64,000 nt of DNA from Tessaracoccus flavus. Lineage in GTDB: Bacteria > Actinomycetota > Actinomycetes > Propionibacteriales > Propionibacteriaceae. Shown here one piece after another: positions 22,063 to 31,891 of the stretch. The notes under the pieces were generated by a model that was given only the letters and a program-made list of their open reading frames with translations, ran no database searches and was not told where the DNA came from. Each line of letters starts with the position of its first letter. Position 1 is the stretch's first letter. A program made the translations under genes and the position numbers. The stretch spans positions 992,001-1,056,000 of the forward strand of contig NZ_CP019605.1 of the NCBI RefSeq assembly GCF_001997295.1. The letters are read 5' to 3'.

Positions 22063-23037
22063 ATGGATGTGGATCTGGCTGCCCTTCGCGCCATCGAGCG
22101 CGACAAGGAGATCTCCTTCGACTACCTCATCAAGGCGCTGGAGGACGCGCTACTCAACGCCTACAAGAAGACCCCGCACGCGCTGCGCGGCGTCAAGGTC
22201 GAAGTGGACCGCAAGACCGGCAAGGTCTCGGTGCTCGCCCCCGAGTTCGATGACGACGACGAGGTCATCGGCTTCTACGACGACACCCCCGACGACTTCG
22301 GCCGGATCGCCGCCGCCACCGCGCGTCAGGTGATCTTCCAGCGCCTCCGCGAGGCCGAGGACGACCAGAAGTTCGGTCACTTCGCGGGCTCCGAGGGCGA
22401 CATCCTCGTCGGCACCATCCAGCAGGACCGCGATTCGAAGGCGGTGCGGGTCGACCTCGGCACGCTGGAGGCCATCATGCCCCTGGCCGAGCAGGTTCCC
22501 GGCGAGGACTACTCGCACGGGCGCCGGCTGCGCGTCTACGTGGTGGCGGTCCGCCGGGAGATGCGTGGCCCGCAGGTTGTGGTCTCTCGCACCCACCCGA
22601 ATCTGGTGCGCAAGTTGTTCGCACTGGAAGTTCCGGAGATCGCTTCGGGCATCGTTGAGATCATGGAGGTGGCCCGCGAGGCGGGGCACCGCACGAAGAT
22701 CGCCGTTCGCTCCAATCACGCGGACGTCTCGGCGAAGGGCGCCTTCATCGGGCCCATGGGCCAGCGGGTCCGCGCGGTGACCAACGAACTGGGCGAGGAG
22801 AAGATCGACATCGTCGACTACTCGGACGATCCCGCCCGTTTCGTCGCGGCCGCGCTGTCCCCGGCCAAGGTGCTCTCGGTCCAGATCCTCGATCCGGACG
22901 CCCGCGCCTGCCGGGCCATCGTCCCCGACTACCAGCTCTCGCTGGCGATCGGTCGGGAGGGGCAGAACGCCCGACTGGCGGCGCGACTGACCGGGTGGCG
23001 GATCGACATCCAACCAGACACGGCACCCCAGCGCTAG
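22063..23037 (+). CDS. nusA: Transcription termination/antitermination factor NusA
   Basis: Binds RNA polymerase and nascent RNA to modulate pausing, termination and rRNA antitermination. The 324-residue form has the N-terminal RNAP-binding domain, an S1 domain ([22 protein letters not shown]) and two KH domains ([25 protein letters not shown] and [24 protein letters not shown]). It lacks the C-terminal acidic repeats of E. coli NusA, as usual in actinobacteria. It is followed within 7 bp by a hairpin terminator instead of by ylxR-infB. Confidence 0.97.
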   Translation: MDVDLAALRAIERDKEISFDYLIKALEDALLNAYKKTPHALRGVKVEVDRKTGKVSVLAPEFDDDDEVIGFYDDTPDDFGRIAAATARQVIFQRLREAEDDQKFGHFAGSEGDILVGTIQQDRDSKAVRVDLGTLEAIMPLAEQVPGEDYSHGRRLRVYVVAVRREMRGPQVVVSRTHPNLVRKLFALEVPEIASGIVEIMEVAREAGHRTKIAVRSNHADVSAKGAFIGPMGQRVRAVTNELGEEKIDIVDYSDDPARFVAAALSPAKVLSVQILDPDARACRAIVPDYQLSLAIGREGQNARLAARLTGWRIDIQPDTAPQR

Positions 23038-23043
23038 ACCTTA

Positions 23044-23067
23044 CTGAGATTTTCTCAGAGTATTTTT
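23044..23067 (+). terminator. Rho-independent terminator after nusA
   Basis: CTGAGA and TCTCAG form a perfect 6-bp stem (23044-23058, loop TTT), followed by AGTATTTTT. The A+T content is far above the surrounding sequence. It ends the rimP-nusA transcript 6 bp after the stop, and its last T residues overlap the -35 box of the rpf promoter. Confidence 0.7.
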
Positions 23068-23094
23068 GGGATTCGTTCAGCCAGTTGTTACTCT
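23066..23094 (+). promoter_or_regulatory. Promoter of rpf
   Basis: TTGGGA (23066-23071) and TACTCT (23089-23094) are 17 bp apart. The predicted transcript would have a leader of about 45 nt before the rpf ATG, including the ribosome site CTAGGAG. Confidence 0.5.
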
Positions 23095-23143
23095 TAGAGG
23101 GCCGGTCGCCTCCGGTGACCCCCTGACTAGGAGATCTTGCTAC

Positions 23144-24316
23144 ATGGCACGCAGCTACCTCATCCCCGTTCTCGCCGGCGTCAGCGCGCTCGCGCTGGTC
23201 GGTGGAGCGACGGCCGTCTCGGCCCTCGAGAAGAACGACGTCACCCTCGTCGTTGACGGCACCGCCAAGACAGTGGCGTTGCGCGAAGACACCGTGGCTG
23301 AGGTTCTTGAGCTCGAAGGGATCGAACTCGGGTCGCACGACGTGGTCCTGCCCGCGGCGGACTCCGAGATCGTGGACGGAATCGAGATCAGCGTCGCCTA
23401 TGGCCGGCCGCTCGACGTGACGGTGGACGGCGAGAGCCGACGGGTCTGGACGACTGCGCGCAGCGTCGGCGAGGCGCTGCGGATGCTGGACCTTGATGCG
23501 TCCACCTCGCTCGTGTCGGCATCCCGTTCCCAGTCCATTGGACGCGCCGGCCTCGAGGTGGACATCCAGACGGCGAAGGACGTCCAGCTCATCGCCGCGG
23601 GATCGACGACGTCGATCACGCTTGCCGGCACCGTGCAGGACGTCCTGGACAAGGCCGGGGTCGCGCCCGACGCCGATGACAAGGTGAGCCCGGCGCCCAC
23701 CACCGCACTGGCCGACGGCATGACCATCCAGGTGGTGGCTGTCGAGGTGAAACAGAGCACCAAGACCGTGGAGCTCCCGTACGAGAAGACCAGCGTGAAG
23801 ACCGACAAGCTCTACACGGGGGAGCAGAAGGTCACCACCAAGGGTGTCGTGGGGGTCAAGACCGAGACCTACACCGACATCTACGAAGACGGCGTGCTGG
23901 TCAGTTCTGAACTGGCCGGCTCCGAGGTGACGAAGCAGCCCGTGGCTCAGGTGACGTCGATCGGGACCAAGGCGAAGCCCAAGCCGAAGCCCGCTCCTGC
24001 CCCTGCCCCGCAGAAGACTGAGTCCAAGTCGAGCTCCAGCTCGTCGACCCCTGCGGCGTCGACCTCGTCCAGCGGGCTCAACCTCGCCCGCGAGGCCATG
24101 TGGGTGCGGATCGCAGAGTGCGAGTCGAACAACCGCTGGAACATCAACACCGGCAACGGCTACTACGGCGGACTCCAGTTCAACCTGCCCACCTGGCGCT
24201 CCGTCGGTGGCACCGACTTCGCCCCGTACCCGCATCAGGCTTCCCGCGCCGAGCAGATCACCGTCGCCAACCGTCTCTACGCCCAGCGGGGCACCCAGCC
24301 CTGGTCCTGCGCCTGA
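23144..24316 (+). CDS. rpfB: RpfB-type resuscitation-promoting factor
   Basis: Secreted muralytic enzyme that stimulates regrowth of dormant actinobacteria. 390 residues: signal/anchor segment (to about 28); DUF348-type repeats each containing a short VALREDTVAEVL-like pattern; a G5 domain (ELPYEKTSVKTDKLYTGEQKV through TYTDIYEDGV); a Pro/Lys then Ser-rich linker; and a C-terminal transglycosylase domain. That domain has WVRIAECESNNRWN, where E327 is the expected catalytic Glu, and GYYGGLQFNLPTWRSVGG. The order is that of RpfB. Next to it is an LTA-synthase-like gene, so the neighbourhood is envelope-related. No c-di-AMP riboswitch is seen upstream. Confidence 0.93.
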   Translation: MARSYLIPVLAGVSALALVGGATAVSALEKNDVTLVVDGTAKTVALREDTVAEVLELEGIELGSHDVVLPAADSEIVDGIEISVAYGRPLDVTVDGESRRVWTTARSVGEALRMLDLDASTSLVSASRSQSIGRAGLEVDIQTAKDVQLIAAGSTTSITLAGTVQDVLDKAGVAPDADDKVSPAPTTALADGMTIQVVAVEVKQSTKTVELPYEKTSVKTDKLYTGEQKVTTKGVVGVKTETYTDIYEDGVLVSSELAGSEVTKQPVAQVTSIGTKAKPKPKPAPAPAPQKTESKSSSSSSTPAASTSSSGLNLAREAMWVRIAECESNNRWNINTGNGYYGGLQFNLPTWRSVGGTDFAPYPHQASRAEQITVANRLYAQRGTQPWSCA

Positions 24317-24349
24317 CCGTCGCGCCGGGACCCGCTCCCGGCGGTGACG

Positions 24350-24355
24350 TAAGCT
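24350..24355 (+). promoter_or_regulatory. -10 box before the LTA-synthase-like gene
   Basis: TAAGCT ends 8 bp before the ATG with no ribosome-binding site between; possible leaderless start. Confidence 0.4.
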
Positions 24356-24363
24356 TGTCGTCG

Positions 24364-26235
24364 ATGCCTGTCAACCCGCCGTTCACCCAGCGCCTGCTCC
24401 GCCCCCCACACAAGTGGGGGCGGTTGCTCGTCGCGCTCCTCCCCGTGACCGTGCTGGGCATCTGGCTCAAGATGTACCGGATCGGAGCCTTCTTCCCGGG
24501 GGCGGATGCCTGGCAGACGACGGTGTCGGTGGCTTCCGACGTCGCCTTCGGTACCTCTTGGGTTCTGCTCTGGGTGGCCCTGGCGGCCTTCGGTCCCATC
24601 TGGCTGCGGACGCTGAACTTTTTCCTGGCGCACCTCGCCACCGGCGTACTTGGGATCTTCCTGATCGTCAACCACGAGTTCATGTTGCGCACGGGGACCC
24701 CCTTGACGCTCGATCGGCTGGTCTACGGCTGGGAGAACCGGGAGGGCCTCAACGAGCTCATCGGGTCCCAGATGAACGCCGTGACCATCGGCCTTCTCGT
24801 CGGAGTCCTCCTGAGCGTCAGCGTCCTTCCGCTCCTGCTCGGCCGCTATGTCTCATCCTTCCTGGTCCGCCGACCCAGACCCGCTGTCCGTCGCCTCGGC
24901 GTGGTCTCGGCTGTCGCTCTGCTTGTGGCCTCCTTCTGGACTGCGCCGTCCACGTCGGCTGCATTCTCGCTGGCCGCTCCGGTCCAGTTCGCCGTCGCCG
25001 AGGTCCGCGAGTCAGCGGCGTACCCGGACCATCTGGCGCCCGCGGGGGAGTTGCCGGACCTTGCGGCCACGACGCTCGATCCGCGGACGGATGAACGACG
25101 CAACCTGGTGGTCATCATGCTGGAATCCCAGCGCGCCACCTCGACGCTGCCTCCGACCCGTGAGCCGGTCACGCCGGTACTGGATGCGCTCGAAGCCGAG
25201 TCGCTCACGGTGACCCGGGCGTACACCGTCCTGCCCCACACGTCGAAGGCCGTGACCGCCATCCACTGTGGCGTCGCCCCGCCGCTGGACTCCGAGAACA
25301 CCGAGGCCGACGACGAGGGTCTGCCGGCTCGCTGCCTGCCCGAACTGCTGGCCGAGCAGGGCTACCGGACCGCCTTCTTCCAGTCCGCAACGGAGAACTT
25401 CGAGCGCCGCCGCAGCACCGTGCGGAACCTCGGGTTCGACTACTTCCGCGCCGTCGACTCCATGGACAAGCAGGGTTACCACAAGGCCAACTACTTCGGC
25501 TATGAAGACGACATCATGCTGCCGCACCAACGGGAATGGCTCGAGCAGAACGCCGATCGCGGCCCCTTCATGCTGAGCATGCTGACCGTCACCGCGCACC
25601 ACGACTACGTGCTGCAGGGCTACGAGAAGATCGACTTCGTCGACGACCCCATGTTCAACGAGTACCTCAACAGCGTCCACTACCAGGACCGTTTCGTGGG
25701 CAAGGTGCTCGACCAGTTCCGCGACCTCGGCCTCTACGACGACACTGTCTTCGTGATTGTCGGCGACCACGGTGAGGGCTTCGGTGAGCACCGGGTCTAC
25801 CAGCACGACAACACGATCTATGAGGAGGGCGCGCGCGTGCCCCTGCTCATCCACGACCCCCAGCGTGCGGGCGAGGTCGTCGAGGGTCCCGTGAGCCAGG
25901 CGGCGATCCTGCCGACAGCCGTCGACGCGCTCGGTTTCGATCTGCAGGCCGAGTACGACTACAAGCCGTCGCTGTACAGCGGGGAGGAACAGGGGCCGGT
26001 CATCGCGACCTGCTTCGCCCGGGCGCTCTGCACCACCACCCTCGACGGTGATCTGAAGCTCATCCATCACTTCGGCGACCGGCGCGACGAGGTGTACAAC
26101 ATCGCCGAGGACCCCTTCGAGCTGAACGACCTCGCGGACACGACCGACCCCGCCTGGATGGCTGAGCAGCGGGATCATGCGCTCCGCTGGTACCTCGAAT
26201 GGGAGACGGTCCACGAGCGCTTCCGCCAGCGCTGA
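24364..26235 (+). CDS. LTA synthase-family sulfatase (membrane glycerophosphotransferase)
   Basis: 623 residues. The N-terminal third has about five membrane segments; the rest is an extracellular alkaline-phosphatase-superfamily domain. VVIMLESQRATS holds the first metal-binding acidic residue. T293 in LPHTSKAVTAIHCG is at the nucleophile position of LtaS-like enzymes, and GDHGEGFGEH (D468, H469) is the metal motif near the end. By family it transfers glycerol-phosphate or phosphoethanolamine units to an envelope polymer, or hydrolyses them. The polymer in this organism is not known; a lipoglycan or a polyprenyl-linked glycan is possible. Placed between rpf and a secreted protein inside the split nusA-infB locus. 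Confidence 0.85.
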   Translation: MPVNPPFTQRLLRPPHKWGRLLVALLPVTVLGIWLKMYRIGAFFPGADAWQTTVSVASDVAFGTSWVLLWVALAAFGPIWLRTLNFFLAHLATGVLGIFLIVNHEFMLRTGTPLTLDRLVYGWENREGLNELIGSQMNAVTIGLLVGVLLSVSVLPLLLGRYVSSFLVRRPRPAVRRLGVVSAVALLVASFWTAPSTSAAFSLAAPVQFAVAEVRESAAYPDHLAPAGELPDLAATTLDPRTDERRNLVVIMLESQRATSTLPPTREPVTPVLDALEAESLTVTRAYTVLPHTSKAVTAIHCGVAPPLDSENTEADDEGLPARCLPELLAEQGYRTAFFQSATENFERRRSTVRNLGFDYFRAVDSMDKQGYHKANYFGYEDDIMLPHQREWLEQNADRGPFMLSMLTVTAHHDYVLQGYEKIDFVDDPMFNEYLNSVHYQDRFVGKVLDQFRDLGLYDDTVFVIVGDHGEGFGEHRVYQHDNTIYEEGARVPLLIHDPQRAGEVVEGPVSQAAILPTAVDALGFDLQAEYDYKPSLYSGEEQGPVIATCFARALCTTTLDGDLKLIHHFGDRRDEVYNIAEDPFELNDLADTTDPAWMAEQRDHALRWYLEWETVHERFRQR

Positions 26236-26256
26236 CGCGGCTCAAGGGTTCGGGCG

Positions 26257-28071
26257 TCAGGCGAAGCGGACGATGTTGTTGAACAGCCAGCCGTTCGTCC
26301 ACCGGTAGGACCGGTGTCCTGACGGCGACAGGGTGCTCTCGATGTAGCTCGCCCAGATGTAGCTGCGGCAGCCGTTGCCCCCGGAGGCCGCCGAGTCGCA
26401 CTCGGTGCGCCAGTTCCGCCCGTCGCGGGTGAAGGACCCTGTGTATCCCAGCGGGTTCGCGCTCCAGGCTTGCCGCGCAAGCGGAAGGTACGTCAGGTTG
26501 TTGAAGGACCAACCCGTGGTCGGGACGAACGTGGAACCGGACTGGCGGACCGTGGTGGCCCAGATCTCCGTGCGGCACCGCGAGGTCTGCGAGTACGGCT
26601 CGCACGCCGTCCGCCAGAGTCGGCCGTTGTGCTCGTGGGTCCCCTCCTCCGTGTAGACGTCGAACGGCTTGGGGACTGCGGGCGGATAGAAGTCGGCGTA
26701 GTTCGGCTGTTCGACGTGCCGGAGCCCGAGCGGTCCGGCGGCTGCCTCCGTGATGATGGTCCCCACGACGCGCTCGACGAACGCGACAGACTCGGCGGGA
26801 TAGCCCCGTCCCGGGGCCAGCGCGTAGGCGAACCCCATCGTGCCGAGGTTGAGCACGCCGGCCCCCGAGGGCGCCACGTAGTACGTGATGTCGGACACAT
26901 TCGCCCCGCTCCGACAGACGTAGTCGCTGTGCGCCGCGATGTGCACGTTGGCGGGCGAATCGGGACCAGCCTTGTCGATCTCGTGCCCGACGAGCTTGGG
27001 ATACCGGCTCCCGCGCTGGGCCCCGGTGCCGGCGAAGGCCCAGAAATCAGGGTTGCTGATGATGAGGTCTGTCTGGGCGTTCAGATCTCCGTAGCACACG
27101 TACTGAGACCCGACGAGTCGTTCCTCGGGATCGGGGAACGGCGAGGAGCGGAAGGTTCCGGTGGACTCCCGCGTCTGCACGGGGTCGAGGTAGCTCAGCT
27201 TGTAGGAGGTGACCTTCGAGTAGTCCTCGCTCCAGCGGGTGCGGTAGTAGCTGGAGTTGGCGCCGAGGAAGATGAGGTTGATGCCGTCGTCCCTCAGCGT
27301 CGTGGCGTGATCGCGCATGGCCACCGACCAGTACTCGTCGTGACCGAGCATCACGAGAGCGCGGGCACCCGCGTAGACGTCGGACCCCCGATCGAGTTCC
27401 GCGTTGGTCGTGTACGACAGTGGGACGCCCAGCGACTCCAGATGCTGGATCAGGCCGAGTTCGTAGCTCCAGATCTTGTCGGCACCGTTGGCCCGGCTCG
27501 GGCGGTTCAGGCTCACGGTGTAGGCACGATCCCCGGCGTCGCCGCTCGGGCCTTTGTACAGCGAGTAGTCGCCGAAGTTGTTGTACGCGGCGTGGGTCGA
27601 GGTGGCCGACATGACGACGACCCGGCCCCGGTGGTCGGGGGATCGGAGCACGGTCCCCACATAGTGCTGGCGGCCCAGATCGTCGGTGAGCAGGGTCAGG
27701 TACAGTCCGGGCTCCCAGCCCACAGTGTCGAACGTCTGGGTGACTGCCCATGACGAGCAGTCGACGGTGCGCTCGATCTCCGTGCAGGGCGGCTGCGCCG
27801 CGAGCTCAACCCCGTGCTGCTCAGCCACCAGCAGAGCCCCCGCGCCGTCGTAGTGCCCCATCCGGAACGTGTGGATGCTGACCTCGGAGGCGGTGCCGGC
27901 GATCTTCAACCGGAGCGGCTCGCCGGGAAGAAGGCTCTCTCCGACGGAGTAGCCCCCGAGGTCGGTGGGCGACGCCTGTCGGGTCATCCGCCAGTCCGGC
28001 GTGTCGGCGCGTGCGCCGGGAGCGAGCGTGAAGCTCAGCAGGAGTGCTATGAAGAATGAAGCGATGCGCAT
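26257..28071 (-). CDS. Secreted DmfA2-like protein with Cys/Trp C-terminal module
   Basis: 604 residues with a signal peptide (MRIASFFIALLLSFTLAPGARA). The body to about residue 465 resembles the large-subunit fold of N,N-dimethylformamidase (glutamine-amidotransferase-like): VMSATSTHAAYNNFGDYSLY, VMLGHDEYWSVAMRDH, FLGANSSYYRTRW and LGTMGFAYALAPGRG. Most such secreted relatives have no known substrate, so amidase activity is only a guess. Residues about 470-604 match the C-terminal module of the secreted nuclease at 392-3418: NGRLWRT, SQTxRCRTEIWA, NNLTYLP, WRTECDxAAxGGNGCR. AGGGGGGA precedes the ATG. Converges on the LTA-synthase-like gene with 21 bp between. Confidence 0.82.
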   Translation of the reverse strand: MRIASFFIALLLSFTLAPGARADTPDWRMTRQASPTDLGGYSVGESLLPGEPLRLKIAGTASEVSIHTFRMGHYDGAGALLVAEQHGVELAAQPPCTEIERTVDCSSWAVTQTFDTVGWEPGLYLTLLTDDLGRQHYVGTVLRSPDHRGRVVVMSATSTHAAYNNFGDYSLYKGPSGDAGDRAYTVSLNRPSRANGADKIWSYELGLIQHLESLGVPLSYTTNAELDRGSDVYAGARALVMLGHDEYWSVAMRDHATTLRDDGINLIFLGANSSYYRTRWSEDYSKVTSYKLSYLDPVQTRESTGTFRSSPFPDPEERLVGSQYVCYGDLNAQTDLIISNPDFWAFAGTGAQRGSRYPKLVGHEIDKAGPDSPANVHIAAHSDYVCRSGANVSDITYYVAPSGAGVLNLGTMGFAYALAPGRGYPAESVAFVERVVGTIITEAAAGPLGLRHVEQPNYADFYPPAVPKPFDVYTEEGTHEHNGRLWRTACEPYSQTSRCRTEIWATTVRQSGSTFVPTTGWSFNNLTYLPLARQAWSANPLGYTGSFTRDGRNWRTECDSAASGGNGCRSYIWASYIESTLSPSGHRSYRWTNGWLFNNIVRFA

Positions 28072-28137
28072 GGTCCCCCCCTTGGACGGGCCACACGCTA
28101 GCAGCGCAGCTCGCCTGAGCAGGGATGGGGGCACCGT

Positions 28138-28143
28138 TATGAT
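28138..28143 (+). promoter_or_regulatory. -10 box immediately before ylxR
   Basis: TATGAT ends 6 bp before the ylxR GTG, with no Shine-Dalgarno site. It would restart transcription of the infB operon after the inserted genes. Confidence 0.5.
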
Positions 28144-28149
28144 GGCCGG

Positions 28150-28413
28150 GTGAGTCCCATACGCACGTGCATTGCCTGCCGCGAGCGTGCCGAACAGGGC
28201 AGCCTCATTCGGTTGGTTCGGGTGGGGGACAGGATCGTCGACGCCACCGAACCACGGCTCGCGGGCCGGGGAGCCTACCTGCATCGCGACTGCTTCGACC
28301 TCGCACTGGCACGGCACGCGTTCCGGCGTACCTTCGGCCCCGGGGCCGTCGTCGAGGGGCTGTTCAGCGGGGGCGAATCGCACGAAGTGGAAGCATCGCC
28401 CGCAGCGCGATAG
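28150..28413 (+). CDS. ylxR: YlxR family RNA-binding protein
   Basis: 87-residue DUF448 protein. The signature RTCIACRERAEQGSLIRLVR and the later GRGAYLHRDCFDLAL are the family's RNA-binding and structural sequences. It normally sits between nusA and infB; here it still precedes infB but is separated from nusA by 5 kb. Proposed family roles include nucleoid-associated regulation and RNase P interaction, neither shown here. Confidence 0.9.
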   Translation: MSPIRTCIACRERAEQGSLIRLVRVGDRIVDATEPRLAGRGAYLHRDCFDLALARHAFRRTFGPGAVVEGLFSGGESHEVEASPAAR

Positions 28414-28574
28414 AGTATCCCTTGGCCTGCGTGCGCGCAGACACATCGTTCCACGCCCGGTCGGGCGACAACCAGAAGGTGGGCCAGAAGCTCATGACCA
28501 CTCGATGAGTACCCAACGATGACCAACATCAACTAGGTCCGTACCTTGGAGGTCGGGCCGCACAAAGGAGAGCA
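28414..28574 (+). other. ylxR-infB spacer with no gene
   Basis: 161 bp without a credible reading frame; overlapping short frames are alternative readings of the ylxR end. TAGAGT at 28411-28416 could be a -10 box for an infB promoter. AAAGGAGAG just before 28575 is the infB ribosome site. Confidence 0.4.
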
Positions 28575-31451
28575 GTGGCTAAGCCCCGCGTCCATGAGAT
28601 CGCCAAGGAAATCGGGATCACAAGTAAAGAACTACTAGCCTGGCTGGGCGAGAACGGCGAATACGTCCGTGGTCCCTCGTCGACGCTGGAGGCCCCCGTC
28701 GTGCGCAAGGTGCGCGAGACGCTGGCCAAGCCGTCCGACGACAAGCCCCAGGCACCAGCCGCCCCCGCGGCAACCACCCCCTCCACACCGGCACCCTCGG
28801 CACCCAAGCCGATGGGCAAGCCCGGGGCCGCCAAGCCCGCCCCGGCTGCGCCGAGCGCCCCCGCGGCCCAGCCGGAGGAGGCCGCGCCTGTGGCGAAGGC
28901 CCCCGAAGCGCCGCGTCCCGCACCGGCGCCGTCGGCACCGGCACCATCCTCACCCGCAGCTGACACCCCGCGCCCGCCTGCGCCGCGTCCCGGTGCTCCG
29001 AGGCCTGCCGCTCCCGGCCGGCCTGCGCCGTCCCAGCAGCGTCCCGCCGCGGGCGCCCCGAGCGGTCGTCCCGGCGGTGCCCCCGGCCGTCCCGGCGGTG
29101 GGGCCACCCCCGGCTCCGTCGGCCCGCGCAAGCCGAGCGCACCCCGCCCCGGCAACAACCCCTTCGCGTCGTCGCAGGGCATGGGAACGCAGCAGCGCCG
29201 CCCAGCCCGTCCCGACGCACCCCGCCCCGGGGGCGCCCCCAGGCCGGGTGCGCCCGGCGGCGGCGACCGGATGCCGCGTCCCGGCGGAACCGGCGGCCTT
29301 CCCGGCATGCCCCGCCCCAACCCGGCGATGATGCCCAAGACGGCGAACACACAGCTCGGCGGTGCCCCCGGTGGCCGTGGCGGTCGTCCCGGCGGCGGTC
29401 CCGGCCGGGGCCGTCCCGGAGCTGCCGGTGGTGGCGCAGGTCGCCCCGGTGCAGGCGGACCCCCCATGGGCGGTGGCCCGATGGGAGGACCCGGCGGTCG
29501 CGGTGGCGGCCGGGGACGCGCAGGCGGCACCCAGGGCGCCTTCGGGCGCGGCGGAGCTGCCAGCAGGCGCGGACGCAAGTCCAAGAAGCAGCGCAGGCAA
29601 GAGTTCGATCAGATGGAGGCCCCGTCGATCGGCGGTGTGCGCGTCCGCAAGGGCGACGGCCAGACGGTTCGTCTTCGCCGCGGCGCTTCGCTGACCGACC
29701 TCGCCGAGAAGATCGGCGTCGAGCCGGCGTCGCTGGTGCAGGTGCTGTTCCACCTGGGCGAGATGGTCACCGCAACCCAGTCTGTCGCGGACGACACCCT
29801 CGAGGTGCTCGGCGCTGAACTCGACTACAACATCGAAGTCGTCTCCCCGGAGGACGAGGACCGCGAGCTTCTCGAGAGCTTCGACCTCGAGTTCGGTGAG
29901 GACATCGGCGATGAGGACGATCTCGCGGCCCGTCCGCCCGTCGTCACCGTCATGGGCCACGTCGACCACGGCAAGACCAAGCTGCTTGACGCCCTGCGCC
30001 ACGCCAACGTCGCAGGGAAGGAAGCAGGCGGCATCACCCAGGCCATCGGCGCCTACCAGGTGGTCACGGAAGTGGACGAGAACGAGCGGGCCATCACCTT
30101 CATCGATACTCCCGGTCACGAGGCGTTCACCGCCATGCGTGCCCGGGGCGCCAAGTCCACGGACATCGCGGTGCTGGTCGTCGCGGCCGATGACGGCGTG
30201 ATGCCCCAGACCATCGAGGCGCTCAACCACGCCAAGGCCGCCGAAGTTCCGGTGGTCGTCGCGGTCAACAAGGTCGACAAGGACACTGCCGATCCCACCC
30301 GTGTTCGCGGCCAGCTCTCCGAGTTCGGCCTCGTGCCCGAGGAGTACGGCGGCGACACCCAGTTCGTGGACGTCTCGGCCATCACCCGCCAGGGTCTTGA
30401 CGAACTGCTCGAGGCGATCGTGCTGACGGCCGACGCGGCACTGGATCTGCGCGCCAACCCGGACATGCCCGCTCAGGGTGTCGCCATCGAGGCGCACCTC
30501 GACAAGGGCCGCGGCCCCGTGGCCACCGTCCTGGTGCACCGCGGCACGCTGCGCATCGGCGACTCCATCGTCGCCGGCTCGGCGCACGGCCGTGTCCGCG
30601 CTCTGGTCAACGATCAGGGTCAGACCGTCGACGAGGCGCTTCCGTCCATGCCGGTGCAGGTCCTCGGCCTGACGTCCGTGCCGGGCGCCGGAGACAACTT
30701 CCTCGTTGTCGACGACGACCGCATGGCGCGCCAGATCGCCGACAAGCGTGAGGCGCGGATGAGGGCTGCGATGCAGGCCAAGACGAGCCGTCGCAAGACC
30801 CTCGACCAGCTCTTCGAGCAGCTTGAGAAGGGCGAGACGCAGGAACTGCTGCTCATCCTCAAGGGCGACGGGGCTGGCTCCGTGGAGGCACTGGAGGATG
30901 CCCTCAGCAAGATCGAGGTCGGCGAGGAGGTGTCGCTCCGGGTCATCGACCGCGGCGTCGGCGCCATCACCGAGACCAACGTCTCGCTGGCAGCAGCATC
31001 CAAGGCCGTCATCATCGGCTTCAACGTGCGGCCCACGCCGCACGCAGCCCAGATGGCGGACCGCGAGAACGTGGATATGCGTTTCTACTCGGTCATCTAC
31101 TCGGCCATCGACGAGATCGAGGCGGCTCTCAAGGGCATGCTCAAGCCGATCTTCGCCGAGGAGATCCGTGGTCAGGCGGAGATCCGCGAGATCTTCCGCT
31201 CCTCGAAGTTCGGCAACATCGCCGGCTGTATGGTCACCGACGGCACCATCAGGCGCAACGCCAAGGCGCGCCTGCTGCGTGACGGCGTGGTGGTCGCCGA
31301 CTCCTCCATCGCGTCGCTGCGGCGCGAGAAGGACGATGCAACCGAGGTCCGCGAGGGCTTCGAATGCGGCCTGACGCTGCACAACTACAACGACATCAGG
31401 ATCGGAGACGTCATCGAGACGTACGAGATGGTCGAGAAGGAGCGTGTGTGA
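28575..31451 (+). CDS. infB: Translation initiation factor IF-2
   Basis: GTPase that places initiator tRNA on the ribosome. The 958-residue protein starts with the IF2-N domain ([19 protein letters not shown]). About 300 residues of low-complexity Pro/Ala/Gly/Arg sequence follow (roughly 55-335), typical of actinobacterial IF-2. Next come a second IF2-N-like segment and the G domain: [16 protein letters not shown] and NKVDK. The C-terminal domains bind fMet-tRNA. GTG start after AAAGGAG. Its TGA overlaps the rbfA ATG. Confidence 0.97.
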   Translation: MAKPRVHEIAKEIGITSKELLAWLGENGEYVRGPSSTLEAPVVRKVRETLAKPSDDKPQAPAAPAATTPSTPAPSAPKPMGKPGAAKPAPAAPSAPAAQPEEAAPVAKAPEAPRPAPAPSAPAPSSPAADTPRPPAPRPGAPRPAAPGRPAPSQQRPAAGAPSGRPGGAPGRPGGGATPGSVGPRKPSAPRPGNNPFASSQGMGTQQRRPARPDAPRPGGAPRPGAPGGGDRMPRPGGTGGLPGMPRPNPAMMPKTANTQLGGAPGGRGGRPGGGPGRGRPGAAGGGAGRPGAGGPPMGGGPMGGPGGRGGGRGRAGGTQGAFGRGGAASRRGRKSKKQRRQEFDQMEAPSIGGVRVRKGDGQTVRLRRGASLTDLAEKIGVEPASLVQVLFHLGEMVTATQSVADDTLEVLGAELDYNIEVVSPEDEDRELLESFDLEFGEDIGDEDDLAARPPVVTVMGHVDHGKTKLLDALRHANVAGKEAGGITQAIGAYQVVTEVDENERAITFIDTPGHEAFTAMRARGAKSTDIAVLVVAADDGVMPQTIEALNHAKAAEVPVVVAVNKVDKDTADPTRVRGQLSEFGLVPEEYGGDTQFVDVSAITRQGLDELLEAIVLTADAALDLRANPDMPAQGVAIEAHLDKGRGPVATVLVHRGTLRIGDSIVAGSAHGRVRALVNDQGQTVDEALPSMPVQVLGLTSVPGAGDNFLVVDDDRMARQIADKREARMRAAMQAKTSRRKTLDQLFEQLEKGETQELLLILKGDGAGSVEALEDALSKIEVGEEVSLRVIDRGVGAITETNVSLAAASKAVIIGFNVRPTPHAAQMADRENVDMRFYSVIYSAIDEIEAALKGMLKPIFAEEIRGQAEIREIFRSSKFGNIAGCMVTDGTIRRNAKARLLRDGVVVADSSIASLRREKDDATEVREGFECGLTLHNYNDIRIGDVIETYEMVEKERV

Positions 31452-31891
31452 TGGCGAACCCGCGTAACGCCAAGTTGGCTGACCAGATCCAGGTCATCCT
31501 TGCGAGCACCATCGAGCGGCGGGTCAAGGACCCACGCCTCGGATTCGTCACGATCACGGAGGTGAGGCTGACCGGCGACAACCGGGAGGCCACCGCCTTC
31601 TACACCGTGCTCGGCGACGAGGAGGCGCGGGCCGGGACTGCGGCCGCTCTTGAGTCGGCCAAGGGCATGCTGAGGTCGACGGTGGGTTCCCAGCTGGGCA
31701 TGAAGTTCACGCCGAGCCTGAGCTTCGTCCTCGACGCCACGCCGGAGACGGCGCGTCACATCGAGGACCTGCTCGCCCAGGTGCAGGCCGACGATGCCCG
31801 GGCCGCGGCCGCGGCTGCGGGCCGGACCTTCGCCGGCGACGCCGATCCCTACCGCAAGCCGCGGGAGGAGTCGGAGGACGACGAAGAGTGA
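31451..31891 (+). CDS. rbfA: Ribosome-binding factor A
   Basis: Assists maturation of 16S rRNA and the 30S subunit. 146 residues with the KH-type core ([29 protein letters not shown]) and an extended acidic tail (EESEDDEE). It begins at the ATG overlapping the infB stop and overlaps truB by GTGA. Confidence 0.95.
   Translation: MANPRNAKLADQIQVILASTIERRVKDPRLGFVTITEVRLTGDNREATAFYTVLGDEEARAGTAAALESAKGMLRSTVGSQLGMKFTPSLSFVLDATPETARHIEDLLAQVQADDARAAAAAAGRTFAGDADPYRKPREESEDDEE

Noticed and set aside
23038..23143. c-di-AMP (ydaO) riboswitch upstream of rpf
   Set aside because: The gap is only 106 bp and lacks the conserved GGGGAACC-type core; a terminator and promoter fill it.
28741..29580. Low-complexity Pro/Gly/Ala region as a foreign insertion
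   Set aside because: Such a linker is normal in actinobacterial IF-2 N-terminal regions.
28950..31382. 810-codon minus-strand frame opposite infB
   Set aside because: Antisense to the conserved G domain of IF-2; an artefact of G+C bias.
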